A DNA stretch of 64,000 nucleotides from Polyangium sp. 15x6. Lineage in GTDB: Bacteria; Myxococcota_A; Polyangia; Polyangiales; Polyangiaceae. How positions within the stretch are numbered: position 1 is the first letter of the stretch; every line of letters starts with the position of its first letter. Shown piece after piece: positions 1-8,540 of this stretch. The notes under the pieces were generated by a model. It was not told the DNA's origin and did no database searches. It saw nothing but the letters and a program-made list of their open reading frames with translations. Where the stretch lies: positions 62,001 through 126,000 of the forward strand of contig NZ_JASBQE010000023.1 of the NCBI RefSeq assembly GCF_029960785.1, given 5' to 3'. A program made the position numbers and the translations under genes.

Positions 1-694
1 GCTTCGCCCATTCGCCGGCGCGGGCGTCGTCCGTCGAGAAGACGCGGATCTCGCTGGAGACGCCCGGCTTGCCGAAGAGGTCGCGCAGGGCGCCGATGGG
101 GACGAAGAGCTCGTAATCGGCGCGGAAGCCGCCCGAGCCACGGAGGACGCCGACGACGCGGAAGACGGCGGAGACCGTTCGAACGTCCTCGCCGACCGAA
201 AAAGGCAAGGCGACCTTGATCGAGGAGCCGACGCGCGCGTCGAGCTGCTCGGCGAGCTTGGCGCCGACGACCGCGGGCCGCTCGTCGCCCGCGACCATGC
301 ACCGGCCCTCCGCGAGCTCCTGGCCAAATCCGGCGGCGCGATCTTCCGCGACGGGATCGATGCCGGCGATGCTCGCGGAGGTCGTGCGTTCGCCGTGGAA
401 GAAAGAGCCCACGTGGACGAGCCGGATCGTGGCGGCGCGGACGAAGGGCTCCGCGGTGATCCGCGCGGCGAGGGCCTCGGCGCCTTCGAACGTGCCGCCG
501 GACCTCGCCGTGACGCGGACGTGGCCCGTGTCGCGCGAGAGTCCCTTTTCGCGGAGCTCCGCGGTGTAGCCTTCGATGTTGGCGGTGTTCGGGATCTGGA
601 AGCCGAGCCCGGCCGTCACCGCAGCGAGCAAGAGGACGAACGAGATCCGGCTGCGGACGAGCGTGCGAAAGGCGAGGTAGAAGAGGATCCTCAC
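1..694 (-). CDS. ABC transporter permease, FtsX/MacB type (N-terminal part; runs off the left edge)
   Basis: Reading the minus strand from a GTG at 694 gives an open frame of 231 codons that continues past base 1. It begins with a basic segment (RILFYLAFRTLVRSR) and one hydrophobic helix (ISFVLLLAAVTAGLGF). A periplasmic MacB-PCD-like region follows, with short blocks such as ATIRLVHVG, GRCMVAGDERPAVVGAKLAEQL, GSSIKVAL and VFRVVGVLRG typical of FtsX/LolE/MacB permeases. The GTG lies inside the TGA of the upstream gene (GTGA overlap), so translation is probably coupled to that gene. The C-terminal helices and the ATPase subunit are outside the window, so the substrate cannot be told. The family call rests on these blocks and on topology. 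Confidence 0.8.
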   Translation of the reverse strand, partial: MRILFYLAFRTLVRSRISFVLLLAAVTAGLGFQIPNTANIEGYTAELREKGLSRDTGHVRVTARSGGTFEGAEALAARITAEPFVRAATIRLVHVGSFFHGERTTSASIAGIDPVAEDRAAGFGQELAEGRCMVAGDERPAVVGAKLAEQLDARVGSSIKVALPFSVGEDVRTVSAVFRVVGVLRGSGGFRADYELFVPIGALRDLFGKPGVSSEIRVFSTDDARAGEWAK

Positions 695-1044
695 GCGCGG
701 CGACGAGGCGCGCTGCGGCGGGACCTGCGGCTGTAGAGCAGCGCGCCGAGGCCGAGGATCCAGGCGCCCGTGGCGCCGTACGTCATGGCGCCGGGGGCCG
801 CGACGGAGCAGCCCTCCTCCTCCGCCGGTTGTGGCGTCGGCGTGGAGCCGCCCGTCGAGCTCGTGGCGCCGGCGCTCCCGCCGTTGCCGCCCGCGCTTCC
901 GCCGTTGCCACCGCTCCCGCCGATGCCACCGGTGCCGCCGGCGCCCCCGCTCCCGGACGAGGTCGCGGGGGGCAGGTCCGCGCTGGCGGGCAGGGAGAGA
1001 GCGAGCGGCGCGAGGATACCCAGGACAAACAAGAATTTACGCAT
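691..1044 (-). CDS. Small secreted protein with Gly-rich linker and MYXO-CTERM-like tail
   Basis: The 117-residue product has a signal peptide (MRKFLFVLGILAPLALSLPASA), then a low-complexity GGSGG/GGAGG stretch (about residues 30-65). It ends with a tail of GCSVAAPGA, one hydrophobic helix (TGAWILGLGALLYS) and an Arg cluster. That order of Cys motif, helix and basic end is the MYXO-CTERM sorting pattern known from myxobacteria, where it leads to surface attachment. There is no folded domain between signal and tail, so it may serve only as a surface stalk. Its stop overlaps the GTG of the ABC permease gene by 4 bases, which suggests one transcript and coupled translation. Confidence 0.8.
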   Translation of the reverse strand: MRKFLFVLGILAPLALSLPASADLPPATSSGSGGAGGTGGIGGSGGNGGSAGGNGGSAGATSSTGGSTPTPQPAEEEGCSVAAPGAMTYGATGAWILGLGALLYSRRSRRSAPRRRA

Positions 1045-1119
1045 GTCGCGAGGAAAGCAGAAACCGACCCGGACGACAAGAGCCCGGCGCGATTCCGGCT
1101 CGCGAGGCGCGACGTCGGA

Positions 1120-2052
1120 TCAACGGGACGGGGCGCGGGCGACGCGATAGCCACCCCAGAATCCGCGGGGCGGGGACGTCTTCGGCATCGGGTCCGGGGC
1201 CATGCCCCACCCGTACTCGGTCACGGCCTGCTGGAAGAGCGAACGATACGCGTCCTGGAGCGCGACGAGCTCGGCCTTGCCGGCTTCGTCGACGCCGAGC
1301 GCCTCCCAGTACGAATCCCCCTCGGGCAACGCGCCCCAGTCGTTGTCCACGAAGCGCGCGTCGCATTGGCCCGACTGTGTGAGCTCGGCCGGAGCGGCGG
1401 CGAAGCTCCCGGCCGCTTCGCCGAGCTTCGCGACGAACGTGTCGTCGTCGAGGCCCGAGAAAGGGGCGCCCTGCGAGTCGCCGATGTTCAGGAAGTACAT
1501 CGCGTCGCCGAACGCGAAGAAGCCGCTGCCGAGGCCCGCGTCGACGTTCGCGGCGTGCGCGAAGAAATCGGCGGCGAGCGCCTCGTCGAGCGTCCCGTCG
1601 GGGAAGGTGACGACGCCGAACCTCGTCGCGCCGCCCTCCTTGGGCGTGAAATCGGTGAGCAGCACGCTCCATTGCAGCATGACCACGCCGATGGCCGCCG
1701 CGGCGCGCGTCGCGTCCGGCCACGCATCGGGGAGGCGGGTCTGGATGGAGGGATTCGTGTCGTTCTGGTAGCCGCCCGGCGCGTCCTCGGTGGCCAGGTC
1801 GTCGACGTTCACGGCCGCGAAGATGTCCTTCACGAAATGGGCCCGGAGCTCTGCGGTGAACGCGGCGCGCTCGGCGTAGGGGTCATCGGTGGAATCGACC
1901 ATGAAGCCCACGCCGGGCATGGCCTCGTAGGACATCTGGATGAAATCAGGCGTGTACGCCGGAGGCGAGGGGGACGCCTCTTCGTCGTCCGAGCACGCGC
2001 TCGAGGCGAGAGGGAGGAGGAGCAACGAGAGCGTTCGAGATAGGCGAGGCAT
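1120..2052 (-). CDS. Secreted lipoprotein of unknown function
   Basis: The start chosen is the ATG at 2052 because it places a signal peptide with a clear lipobox (LASSAC) at the N-terminus. The frame stays open upstream, but that part looks like non-coding sequence. The mature part of this 310-residue protein is acidic and rich in aromatic residues (FIQMSYEAMPGVGFM, FGVVTFPDGTLDEALAADFFAHAANVD, YGWGMAPDPMPKTSPPRGFWGGYR). I do not recognise a family. An outer-membrane or surface location follows from the lipobox. The gene lies upstream of the MYXO-CTERM gene on the same strand with a 75-base gap, so the two could share a transcript. Confidence 0.7.
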   Translation of the reverse strand: MPRLSRTLSLLLLPLASSACSDDEEASPSPPAYTPDFIQMSYEAMPGVGFMVDSTDDPYAERAAFTAELRAHFVKDIFAAVNVDDLATEDAPGGYQNDTNPSIQTRLPDAWPDATRAAAAIGVVMLQWSVLLTDFTPKEGGATRFGVVTFPDGTLDEALAADFFAHAANVDAGLGSGFFAFGDAMYFLNIGDSQGAPFSGLDDDTFVAKLGEAAGSFAAAPAELTQSGQCDARFVDNDWGALPEGDSYWEALGVDEAGKAELVALQDAYRSLFQQAVTEYGWGMAPDPMPKTSPPRGFWGGYRVARAPSR

Positions 2053-2142
2053 GAAGGGTCCTGTGGGGCCAGGTCGGAAACCTTGCGTGGGCAGCAACGC
2101 GTGCGCCAGGAGGTGGGAAGGGTCCACGGCCGATTTTCAGCG

Positions 2143-2181
2143 GGAAAACGTGATGCGTGAGGCGTGGTTCCCTCGTTTTCC
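2143..2181. repeat. Inverted repeat in the divergent intergenic region
   Basis: GGAAAACG (2143-2150) is repeated as its reverse complement CGTTTTCC (2174-2181) with a 23-base loop. It lies between the divergent lipoprotein and glycosyltransferase genes. It could be an operator or a weak hairpin. No T-tract follows on either strand. Confidence 0.35.
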
Positions 2182-2237
2182 ACGCGGACCCGAGGCTTCC
2201 CGTCTTCACGTTTGGAGGCGTACAGCCCCATCCCCGC

Positions 2238-2266
2238 TTGACAATCCCCCCGCTCCGGGGCGTTTC
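2238..2266 (+). promoter_or_regulatory. Possible promoter of the glycosyltransferase gene, very close to its ATG
   Basis: A perfect -35 hexamer TTGACA sits at 2238-2243. A 17-base spacer would put the -10 region at about 2261-2266, where the sequence (CGTTTC) is a poor match. Transcription would then start only about 5 bases before the ATG at 2278, and I see no Shine-Dalgarno sequence. This is either a near-leaderless transcript or a chance hexamer. Confidence 0.25.
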
Positions 2267-2277
2267 ATGGGCCGGCC

Positions 2278-3402
2278 ATGCCGAACAAGCCCGGAAGCCT
2301 GCTCACGCTGTCGATGATCGTGAAGGACGAGGCCGCGACGATCTCGCGCACGCTGAAGAGCGTCAAACCCTTCGTCGATCGGTGGGTGATCCTCGACACG
2401 GGCTCGACGGACGGCACGCAGGAGGTGGTTCGTCGCGAAATGGAAGGGGTCCCCGGGGAGCTCTTCGAGGAGCCGTTCGTCGATTTCGCGACGACACGAA
2501 ATCGCGCGCTCGATCTCGCGGGCGATGCGACGGAGTTCATCCTCTGGCTCGACGCGGACGACGAGCTCGAGAATGGCAAGGCGCTGCGCGCGTTCCTCGA
2601 ACGGGAGCGGGCGGCCGAGGGGCCCGAGCGCGAGGCGTATTACGTGCGGGTGACGCTCGGGATTCAGTTCGATTCGCCGCGGATCGCGCGGAGCCGGGCT
2701 GGCTTTCGGTTCCAGGGCGTGGTGCACGAGGTGCTCACGCACGACGATCGTCCGCCGCCGAGCATCCGCGTGCCCGACGTTTTGATCCGTCACCACCGCG
2801 GCGAGGTGTCGGCGGAGCGGAGCCGGAAGCGCTGGGAGCGCGACGTGGGGCTGCTCGAACGGGCGCTCGCCGAGGACAAGGCGAACGCACGCGCGGCGTT
2901 TTACCTCGCCCAGACGCTGCTCTGGCTCGGCCGATTCCAGGAGGCCGAGGTCGCATTCGCGCGGCGGATCGCCATGGGGGGATGGGCCGAGGAGGTGTAC
3001 GAGTCGAAAATGGGGATCGCGCGGTGCGGGGTGGGGCAGAATCTTCCCTGGCCGCGGGTGCTCTCGCGCTGGCTCGACGCGCACCTCGCGGCGCCGCACC
3101 GGGCCGAGCCGCTCCATGCGATCGCGCTGCATCACGATACCCGCAAGGAGCACGCGCTCACGTACCTCTACGCGCGCCGCGGCTACGAGCTGCCGCTTCC
3201 GGTGCAGGATCGGCTGTTCGTGGACGAGGAGGTGTACACGTGGAAGATGGCCGATCTCGTGGCCTCGTCCGCATACTTCCTCGGTGAGTTCGCCGTCGGC
3301 GAGGCGGCCGCGCAGAAGGCCGTGAAGGCGCGGCCCGGCGACGCGCGGCTCCGGCAGAACCTCGCGTTCTACGTGGAGCGGCGGCGCAAGCCTTCACGGT
3401 AG
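2278..3402 (+). CDS. Family 2 glycosyltransferase with C-terminal helical (TPR-like) region
   Basis: The N-terminal third of this 374-residue protein carries the GT-A hallmarks: LTLSMIVKDEAATISRTLKSV, then WVILDTGSTDGTQEVV (nucleotide-sugar binding), then the metal-binding FILWLDADDELE near residue 97. The segment GFRFQGVVHEVL fits the acceptor-side region of SunS-like GT2 enzymes. The second half is helical (RDVGLLERALAEDKANARAAFYLAQTLLWLGRFQEAEVAF) and looks like tetratricopeptide repeats, a known arrangement in this subfamily. No signal peptide or membrane helix is seen, so it is probably cytosolic. The acceptor is unknown. The gene stands alone, with a 48-base gap to the cytochrome gene. 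Confidence 0.85.
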   Translation: MPNKPGSLLTLSMIVKDEAATISRTLKSVKPFVDRWVILDTGSTDGTQEVVRREMEGVPGELFEEPFVDFATTRNRALDLAGDATEFILWLDADDELENGKALRAFLERERAAEGPEREAYYVRVTLGIQFDSPRIARSRAGFRFQGVVHEVLTHDDRPPPSIRVPDVLIRHHRGEVSAERSRKRWERDVGLLERALAEDKANARAAFYLAQTLLWLGRFQEAEVAFARRIAMGGWAEEVYESKMGIARCGVGQNLPWPRVLSRWLDAHLAAPHRAEPLHAIALHHDTRKEHALTYLYARRGYELPLPVQDRLFVDEEVYTWKMADLVASSAYFLGEFAVGEAAAQKAVKARPGDARLRQNLAFYVERRRKPSR

Positions 3403-3450
3403 CGGAAGGGGTCGTCGTCGTGCGAGCATGGCCGGCATCGGAGCTTGGCC

Positions 3451-6162
3451 ATGACGAAACGTGCTCGCCCCCGGATCAAGACCCCTGCCCTCCTCGCCTT
3501 CGCGCTCGCCGCCGCGCCCGCCCTCGCGTGGGCCTGGGAGCCCATGATCGTGCAATACGATCCGCTGATCCGCATGCCGGGGACGCAGCCGCGGGCGGAG
3601 AATGCAATCGAGCCGCCCTCGCAGTGCCTCGGCTGTCACGCGGGATATGCGCCGGCGATCGAGCCAGGGTTCGGCTGGAAAGGCTCGATGATGGGGCAGG
3701 CGGCGCGCGATCCGTTCTTCTGGGCCGCGCTGACCGTCGCCGCGCAGGACTCGATCTGGGCGCTCGGCAACCCGAACGGGTCGGACATCTGCCTGCGTTG
3801 CCACATGCCGAAGGGGTGGCTCGAGCTCCGGAGCGATCCGACGAACGGTCAGGCGATGGGCGACGCCGATTTCGACGGCGTGCAATGCGATTTCTGTCAC
3901 CGCATGGTGGATCCGTTCTTCGAGGACACGTTCCAGGGGACGCGCGAGGGGAGCGACTGGGCGGGGTACTGGGACGAGGCGAACATGAGCGGGATGATGT
4001 CGTCGGTCGCGGCGGAGAAGACGCGACAGGCGGACATCCTGCAATCGCAGTCGCACACGCTCTTCAATGGGAGTCCGATGTACGGCGCGGATCACAGGCC
4101 CGTGAGCCCGACCTATCAGGAGAACGGTGCGGGTCAGTATTACGTGAGCGACAAGGCGGAGCGGCGCGGCTCGTTCGCGGACGCGCAGGCGTTCCACCCG
4201 ATGCAGTACAGCCGCTATCACAAGAGCAAGTATTACTGCGGGACGTGCCACGACGTGTCGAACCCGGTCATGGCGAACATGGCGGCGAAGGGCACGATGC
4301 CGAACGACGGGACGACGGTGCTGCCCACGGAGACGCAATCGCCGTCGGAGTATTTTCACGTCGAGCGTACGTGGTCGGAGTTCATGCTGAGCGATTACGG
4401 GCTGCCCGGCGGCGCGCCGGGCGTGGGGCCGTATGCGCCGGGCGAATTCGAGACGGGCCAGCCGGGCGACGCGATCGCGTCGTGCCAGGATTGCCACATG
4501 CCGGACGTCGTGGGCGCGGGCGCGTCGATCGTCGGGTCCGTCATCCGGCCGACGGACAGCGTGGAGCACCCTTCGAGCGGGCAGCCCTTGCACGATCTCA
4601 CGGGCGGCAATGCGTTCGTGCCGTGGCTGCTCGCGAGCACGGTGCCGTCGTCGCCGAATTACGACGCGACGAACGCGGCGCTGCTCGGGCAAGGCGCGGC
4701 GGCGCTGACGCTGTCGCTCGACGAGGGGACGAAGCTCGACGCGGCGGCGCTGCTCGCAGGGTCGAACCGCGCGAAATGGACGCTCGGCCGCGCGGCGACG
4801 ATTCTTTCGCTGTCGTACGATCCCTTGAGCGGCGCGACGTCGTTCCGGGTGCGGAACAACACGGGGCACAAGCTCATCACGGGGTATCCCGAGGGACGGC
4901 GCATGTTCCTCAACGTGCGGGTGTTCGACGGCGACAAACTGCTCCACGAGGTGAACCCGTACGACGACGCCGTGGGCACGCTGCGCGGGCTCGATCCCAC
5001 GTACGCGCCGTCGAGCCCGCCGCTCGGGCCGAACGAGACGCACGACGACGCGCTCGTCTACGAGGCGAAGATGGCGAGCTCGCTCACGGGGCAGACGAAG
5101 TCGTTCCACTTCCTCCTCGGAACGGAGCGCTCGAAGGACAACCGCATCCCGCCGAAGGGATTCCGGATCGCCGAGGCGGGAAAACGCATGACCGAGCCGG
5201 TCTGGGACGGGTCGGTCTCGCCAAACCTGTTCTCGGCGGAGGAGTACACGGGCGGCTACGACGACGTGAGCTTGACGCTGCCGGCCGGCGGGAGCCGCGT
5301 GGAGGTGCGGCTCTATTACCAGACGACGAGCCGCGAATACGTGGAGTTCTTGCGGGACGAGATCCTCGGGACCGGGGCGACGACGCTCACGAGCCCGACG
5401 CCGTCGGGCGAGGAGAAGGCGTACATCGTGCAGACGGATCCGTTCTTCGGGCAGCTCCGGGCCTGGGGCGATACGATCTGGCAGCTCTGGGATCACAACA
5501 AGGACGTGCCGGGCGCCGCGCCGATCGAGATGACGCGGGCCGGGCTGCTGGTGAAGGACGTCTGTCAGGACGCCGGCGCGAGCGACGGAATGCCCTGCGC
5601 CGACGGCGACGCGTGCACGACGGGCGAGACCTGCGCAGGCGGCGCGTGCGCAGGCGGAATGGCCACGAGCTGCGACGATGGGAACCTTTGCACGGACGAT
5701 GCGTGTGATCCGCAGCTCGGATGCACGCACACGGCGAACGCGGCCGCGTGCGAGGACGGGAATGCATGCACGCTCGACGATACCTGCGCCTTCGGGGTTT
5801 GCGCGGGCAGAGTGAAGGTCTGCGTGGACGGCGATCCGTGCACCGTGGATTCGTGTGATCCGCAGGCGGGCTGCCAGTACGTGCCGATTCCCGATTGCGG
5901 GAGCGGAGGCGCGGGCGGCAGCGGGGGAAGCGGCAGCGGGGGAAGCGGCGGCGCAGGCGGGAGCGGCGGCGCAGGCGGAAACGGCGGCGCGGGCGGCAGC
6001 GGCGGCGATGGCGGGAGCGGCGGCGCCATTCCCTCGAATCCGCCGGACGAGGGCGGCTGCGGCTGCAGGGCCGCCGGGCGCGAGGCGGGCGCAGCGGGCG
6101 GGCTCGGCATTGTCTCCGCAATGGCGATGATGGCGCTCCGGCGGCGCAGGCGGAGGGGCTGA
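3451..6162 (+). CDS. Five-haem cytochrome c with Cys-rich repeats and MYXO-CTERM-like surface anchor
   Basis: The ATG at 3451 has a GGAG about 8 bases upstream; an in-frame TTG at 3445 is less likely. A signal peptide ends near ALAWA. Five haem-binding CxxCH motifs follow: CLGCH (59-63), CLRCH (114-118), CDFCH (146-150), CGTCH (263-267) and CQDCH (345-349). A long beta-rich region of unknown type comes next (about 400-700). It is followed by three or more short Cys repeats (DACTTGETC, DGNLCTDDACDPQLGC, DGDPCTVDSCDPQAGC), a GGSGG/GGAGG linker, and a tail GGCGC...AMAMMALRRRRRRG that fits MYXO-CTERM. Expected role: electron transfer on the cell surface. The partner and substrate cannot be inferred from the neighbours. 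Confidence 0.85.
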   Translation: MTKRARPRIKTPALLAFALAAAPALAWAWEPMIVQYDPLIRMPGTQPRAENAIEPPSQCLGCHAGYAPAIEPGFGWKGSMMGQAARDPFFWAALTVAAQDSIWALGNPNGSDICLRCHMPKGWLELRSDPTNGQAMGDADFDGVQCDFCHRMVDPFFEDTFQGTREGSDWAGYWDEANMSGMMSSVAAEKTRQADILQSQSHTLFNGSPMYGADHRPVSPTYQENGAGQYYVSDKAERRGSFADAQAFHPMQYSRYHKSKYYCGTCHDVSNPVMANMAAKGTMPNDGTTVLPTETQSPSEYFHVERTWSEFMLSDYGLPGGAPGVGPYAPGEFETGQPGDAIASCQDCHMPDVVGAGASIVGSVIRPTDSVEHPSSGQPLHDLTGGNAFVPWLLASTVPSSPNYDATNAALLGQGAAALTLSLDEGTKLDAAALLAGSNRAKWTLGRAATILSLSYDPLSGATSFRVRNNTGHKLITGYPEGRRMFLNVRVFDGDKLLHEVNPYDDAVGTLRGLDPTYAPSSPPLGPNETHDDALVYEAKMASSLTGQTKSFHFLLGTERSKDNRIPPKGFRIAEAGKRMTEPVWDGSVSPNLFSAEEYTGGYDDVSLTLPAGGSRVEVRLYYQTTSREYVEFLRDEILGTGATTLTSPTPSGEEKAYIVQTDPFFGQLRAWGDTIWQLWDHNKDVPGAAPIEMTRAGLLVKDVCQDAGASDGMPCADGDACTTGETCAGGACAGGMATSCDDGNLCTDDACDPQLGCTHTANAAACEDGNACTLDDTCAFGVCAGRVKVCVDGDPCTVDSCDPQAGCQYVPIPDCGSGGAGGSGGSGSGGSGGAGGSGGAGGNGGAGGSGGDGGSGGAIPSNPPDEGGCGCRAAGREAGAAGGLGIVSAMAMMALRRRRRRG
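5892..6030 (+). repeat. GGC-rich low-complexity coding repeat (Gly/Ser linker)
   Basis: Repeated GGCGGCAGCGG/GGCGGCGCAGGCGG units encode the Gly-Ser-Ala linker before the surface-sorting tail of the five-haem cytochrome. Related repeats occur in the genes at 691-1044 and 8705-9484. Such tracts are prone to slippage. Confidence 0.7.
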
Positions 6163-6245
6163 CCGGTCCATGCGAGAAGAGCGCCCAGCACGATCCGTGC
6201 ATCCCCCCGTGAGGCGCGGCATGGGCCGTGTGCACGGGGGTCTCG

Positions 6246-6869
6246 ATGAAGCAGGCGCTCTTCGTCCTCGCAGGCGTCCTCATCCTGGTGGTCGTCGTCG
6301 CGGCCGCAGGGATCAGCACGTACAATCGGCTCGTCACGCTCGATCAAGCGGTCGATCAGCAATGGGCGCAGGTCGAGAACGTCTACCAGCGGCGCCTCGA
6401 CCTGGTGCCGAACCTCGTCGAGACCGTCCGCGGCGCGGCGAACTTCGAGCGGGATACGTTCATCCAGGTGGCCGAGGCGAGGAGCCGCGCCCAGTCCGTG
6501 ACGGGCGGCGGTGCGCAGGCTGCGATCGGGGCCGCGAACGCGCCCGAGGATCCCGCGGCGATGTCGCAATTCCAGGCCGCGCAGGATCAGCTCTCGTCGG
6601 CGCTGGGTCGCCTGATCGTGGTCGTCGAGCGATATCCGGAGCTCTCGGCGACGCAGAACTTCCGTGATCTCCAGGCGCAGCTCGAGGGGACGGAGAACCG
6701 CATCACCGTCGAGCGCATGCGCTACAACGAGGCGGCGCGGGAGTTCAACACCACGCGCAATCGCTTCCCGACGACCCTCATCGCCGACATGTTCGGCGAT
6801 CGTTTTGCCGAGAAGATGTATTTCCGGGCCACGGCCGGCGCCGACAAGCCGCCCGCCGTGCAGTTCTGA
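6246..6869 (+). CDS. LemA family membrane protein
   Basis: The ATG at 6246 directly precedes the single N-terminal helix (ALFVLAGVLILVVVVAAAGI). The rest of this 207-residue protein matches the LemA core: YNRLVTLDQAVDQQWAQVENVYQRRLDLVPNLVETVRG, then a coiled helical region ending in EFNTTRNRFPTTLIADMFG. Length and architecture are standard for the family, whose biochemical role is not settled. The next gene (TPM domain) starts 9 bases after its stop. The LemA-TPM pairing is common in bacteria and suggests joint function at the membrane. Confidence 0.92.
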   Translation: MKQALFVLAGVLILVVVVAAAGISTYNRLVTLDQAVDQQWAQVENVYQRRLDLVPNLVETVRGAANFERDTFIQVAEARSRAQSVTGGGAQAAIGAANAPEDPAAMSQFQAAQDQLSSALGRLIVVVERYPELSATQNFRDLQAQLEGTENRITVERMRYNEAAREFNTTRNRFPTTLIADMFGDRFAEKMYFRATAGADKPPAVQF

Positions 6870-6878
6870 CCGGCGGAC

Positions 6879-7613
6879 ATGATTCGCGCCGTCACCTTCC
6901 TCGTCCTCGCCGCGTGGCTCACGTTCGTCGGGCTCGCACGTGGGCAAGCCGCGCCCATTCCACCGGCGCCCACCCGCCACGTGACGGATACCGTGGGGTT
7001 CCTGTCGCCCGAGGCGCGAGAGCGGCTCGACGAACGCCTGGCGCAATACGAGCAGCAGACGGGCCACCAGGTCGTGGTGTGGATCGGGGATACGATCGGG
7101 GACGCGGCGCTCGACGATTGGGCGGTGCGGACGTTCGAGGCGTGGGGGGTCGGGCGGAAGGGGCTCGACGACGGGCTCGTGATGTTCGTCCTGGCCAAGG
7201 ATCGAAAGATCGATATCGAAGTGGGATATGGCCTGGAAGATCACGTGCCGGACGCGATCGCCTCGCGGGTCATCCGGGAGGTGATGGCCCCGCGGTTGCG
7301 GGCTGGCGATCCAAACGGAGCCGTCGACGCGGGCGTGTCGGCATTGCTGCAGGCCATCGAGGGGCACGCCTTCGCGCCCGCGCCCGAGCCCGGGCCCACG
7401 ACGCAGCCGGAGGCGCGGCGGGGGCACGAGCTCATCTGGATCGGCGTCGCGGTCGTGGCTTTTCTGGTGCTGTTCGCGGTGAATCCGTCGCTCGCGCTCA
7501 CCATCTTGTGGTTCGTCATGCGCGGAGGTCGCGGCGGGGGCGGAGGAAATGGAGGCGGGTTTTCCGGCGGCGGAGGTCGATCGGGAGGAGGCGGTGCGCG
7601 GGGCGGGTGGTGA
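6879..7613 (+). CDS. TPM-domain protein (YgcG-like) with C-terminal membrane helix and Gly-rich tail
   Basis: The 244-residue product has a signal peptide (VTFLVLAAWLTFVGLARGQA) and then a TPM domain (about 30-160), recognisable by HVTDTVGFLSPEARERLDERLAQYEQQTGHQVVVW, GLDDGLVMFVLAKDRKIDIEVGYGLE and IREVMAPRLRAGD. A transmembrane helix (LIWIGVAVVAFLVLFAVNPSLALTILWFV) leads into a GGGGNGGGFSGGGGRSGGGG tail. This is the usual YgcG/TPM layout. Members have been linked to acid phosphatase activity and photosystem repair elsewhere, but the role here is unknown. It lies 9 bases after the LemA gene and ends 12 bases before the convergent phosphoesterase gene. Confidence 0.9.
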   Translation: MIRAVTFLVLAAWLTFVGLARGQAAPIPPAPTRHVTDTVGFLSPEARERLDERLAQYEQQTGHQVVVWIGDTIGDAALDDWAVRTFEAWGVGRKGLDDGLVMFVLAKDRKIDIEVGYGLEDHVPDAIASRVIREVMAPRLRAGDPNGAVDAGVSALLQAIEGHAFAPAPEPGPTTQPEARRGHELIWIGVAVVAFLVLFAVNPSLALTILWFVMRGGRGGGGGNGGGFSGGGGRSGGGGARGGW

Positions 7614-7625
7614 ATTCGTGGAGAA

Positions 7626-8474
7626 TCAGCCGATGTCGAAGAGGCCAATGTCGGGCGGCGCGAAGGCGCGGAACGGGATCTCGACGCCGCCGAGGCCGCG
7701 GGAAACGAAGAGGGTGGTGCCTTCGACCTGATGGACGCCGTGCGGGAATCGGCGCGCGAGGCGGCCGCCCGGGACGACGAGGGGAATGCCGCCGGGGAGC
7801 GCGACCTGGCCGCCGTGGGTATGGCCGCAGAGGTAAAGCAAGGCGCCGCGGCCGCGGACATGACGGAAGCCGCCGGGCGCGTGGCAAACGGCAATGACGA
7901 GCGAGGCGCCCTCGGCCGCGGCAAAGGCGCGGTCACCGTCGGGAATGCCGGTCCAGGGGTCGTCGAGGCCGACGACGGCGAGGTCGTCCATGCGAGCCGC
8001 GGCATTGACGAGGACGCTGGCGCCGGCGCGGGCGAGGGCGTCTTCGAGAAGGGAATGGTTCGTCCAGAGGTCGTGATTGCCGAGGACGGCGACCTTGAGG
8101 CGAGCGGGGACGTCGCGGACGCGGGCCTCGAGTTCGCGGGCGCGGGCGGGCGTGGCGTCGAGGAAGACGTAATCGCCGCCGAGGACGAGGACGTCGGGCC
8201 GAGCAGCGGAGAGGAGCCGAAAAGCCTCGTCGAGGGTGCGCGGCGAGGTGGTGGGGCCGAGGTGGAGGTCGGAGGCAAACGCGATGCGCAAGGGGGAAGA
8301 GCGCGGCGCAGGGAGCGAGATACGGCGGTGGACGACACGCACGGAGGAGGCGACGGGCAAACGGCCCCAGACGCGCGCGGGCCAATCGTCGCGGAAGAGG
8401 ACGCGGAGCGCCGATTCCACGACCCCACGCGCAGCGGAGTAATGGAGGCCGCGGCCGGCGGGGGCTGTGTGCAT
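7626..8474 (-). CDS. Calcineurin-like metallophosphoesterase
   Basis: The five metal-ligand motifs are present in order: FASDLHLGP (DxH), VLGGDYVF (GD), AVLGNHDLW (GNHD), AVCHAPGGF (H) and YLCGHTHGGQ (GHxH). The last block and the spacing are those of the YaeI/UDP-diacylglucosamine-hydrolase-like branch of membrane-associated phosphoesterases. No clear membrane anchor is seen. The ATG at 8474 gives 282 residues. Another ATG six codons upstream (8492) is also possible, and neither has a convincing ribosome-binding site. The gene is convergent with the TPM gene and appears to be monocistronic. Confidence 0.88.
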   Translation of the reverse strand: MHTAPAGRGLHYSAARGVVESALRVLFRDDWPARVWGRLPVASSVRVVHRRISLPAPRSSPLRIAFASDLHLGPTTSPRTLDEAFRLLSAARPDVLVLGGDYVFLDATPARARELEARVRDVPARLKVAVLGNHDLWTNHSLLEDALARAGASVLVNAAARMDDLAVVGLDDPWTGIPDGDRAFAAAEGASLVIAVCHAPGGFRHVRGRGALLYLCGHTHGGQVALPGGIPLVVPGGRLARRFPHGVHQVEGTTLFVSRGLGGVEIPFRAFAPPDIGLFDIG

Positions 8475-8540
8475 GCGCCGAGGAGACCACACGCCCCGGG
8501 AGGTCGGGGGGAGGGACGGTGGCGCTTCGGTGAAGTTTTG

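Noticed and set aside
3394-6222. Open frame of 942 codons opposite the five-haem cytochrome
   Set aside because: The composition is Arg/His/Ala-rich with no motifs, while the plus strand has a signal peptide, five haem motifs and a sorting tail.
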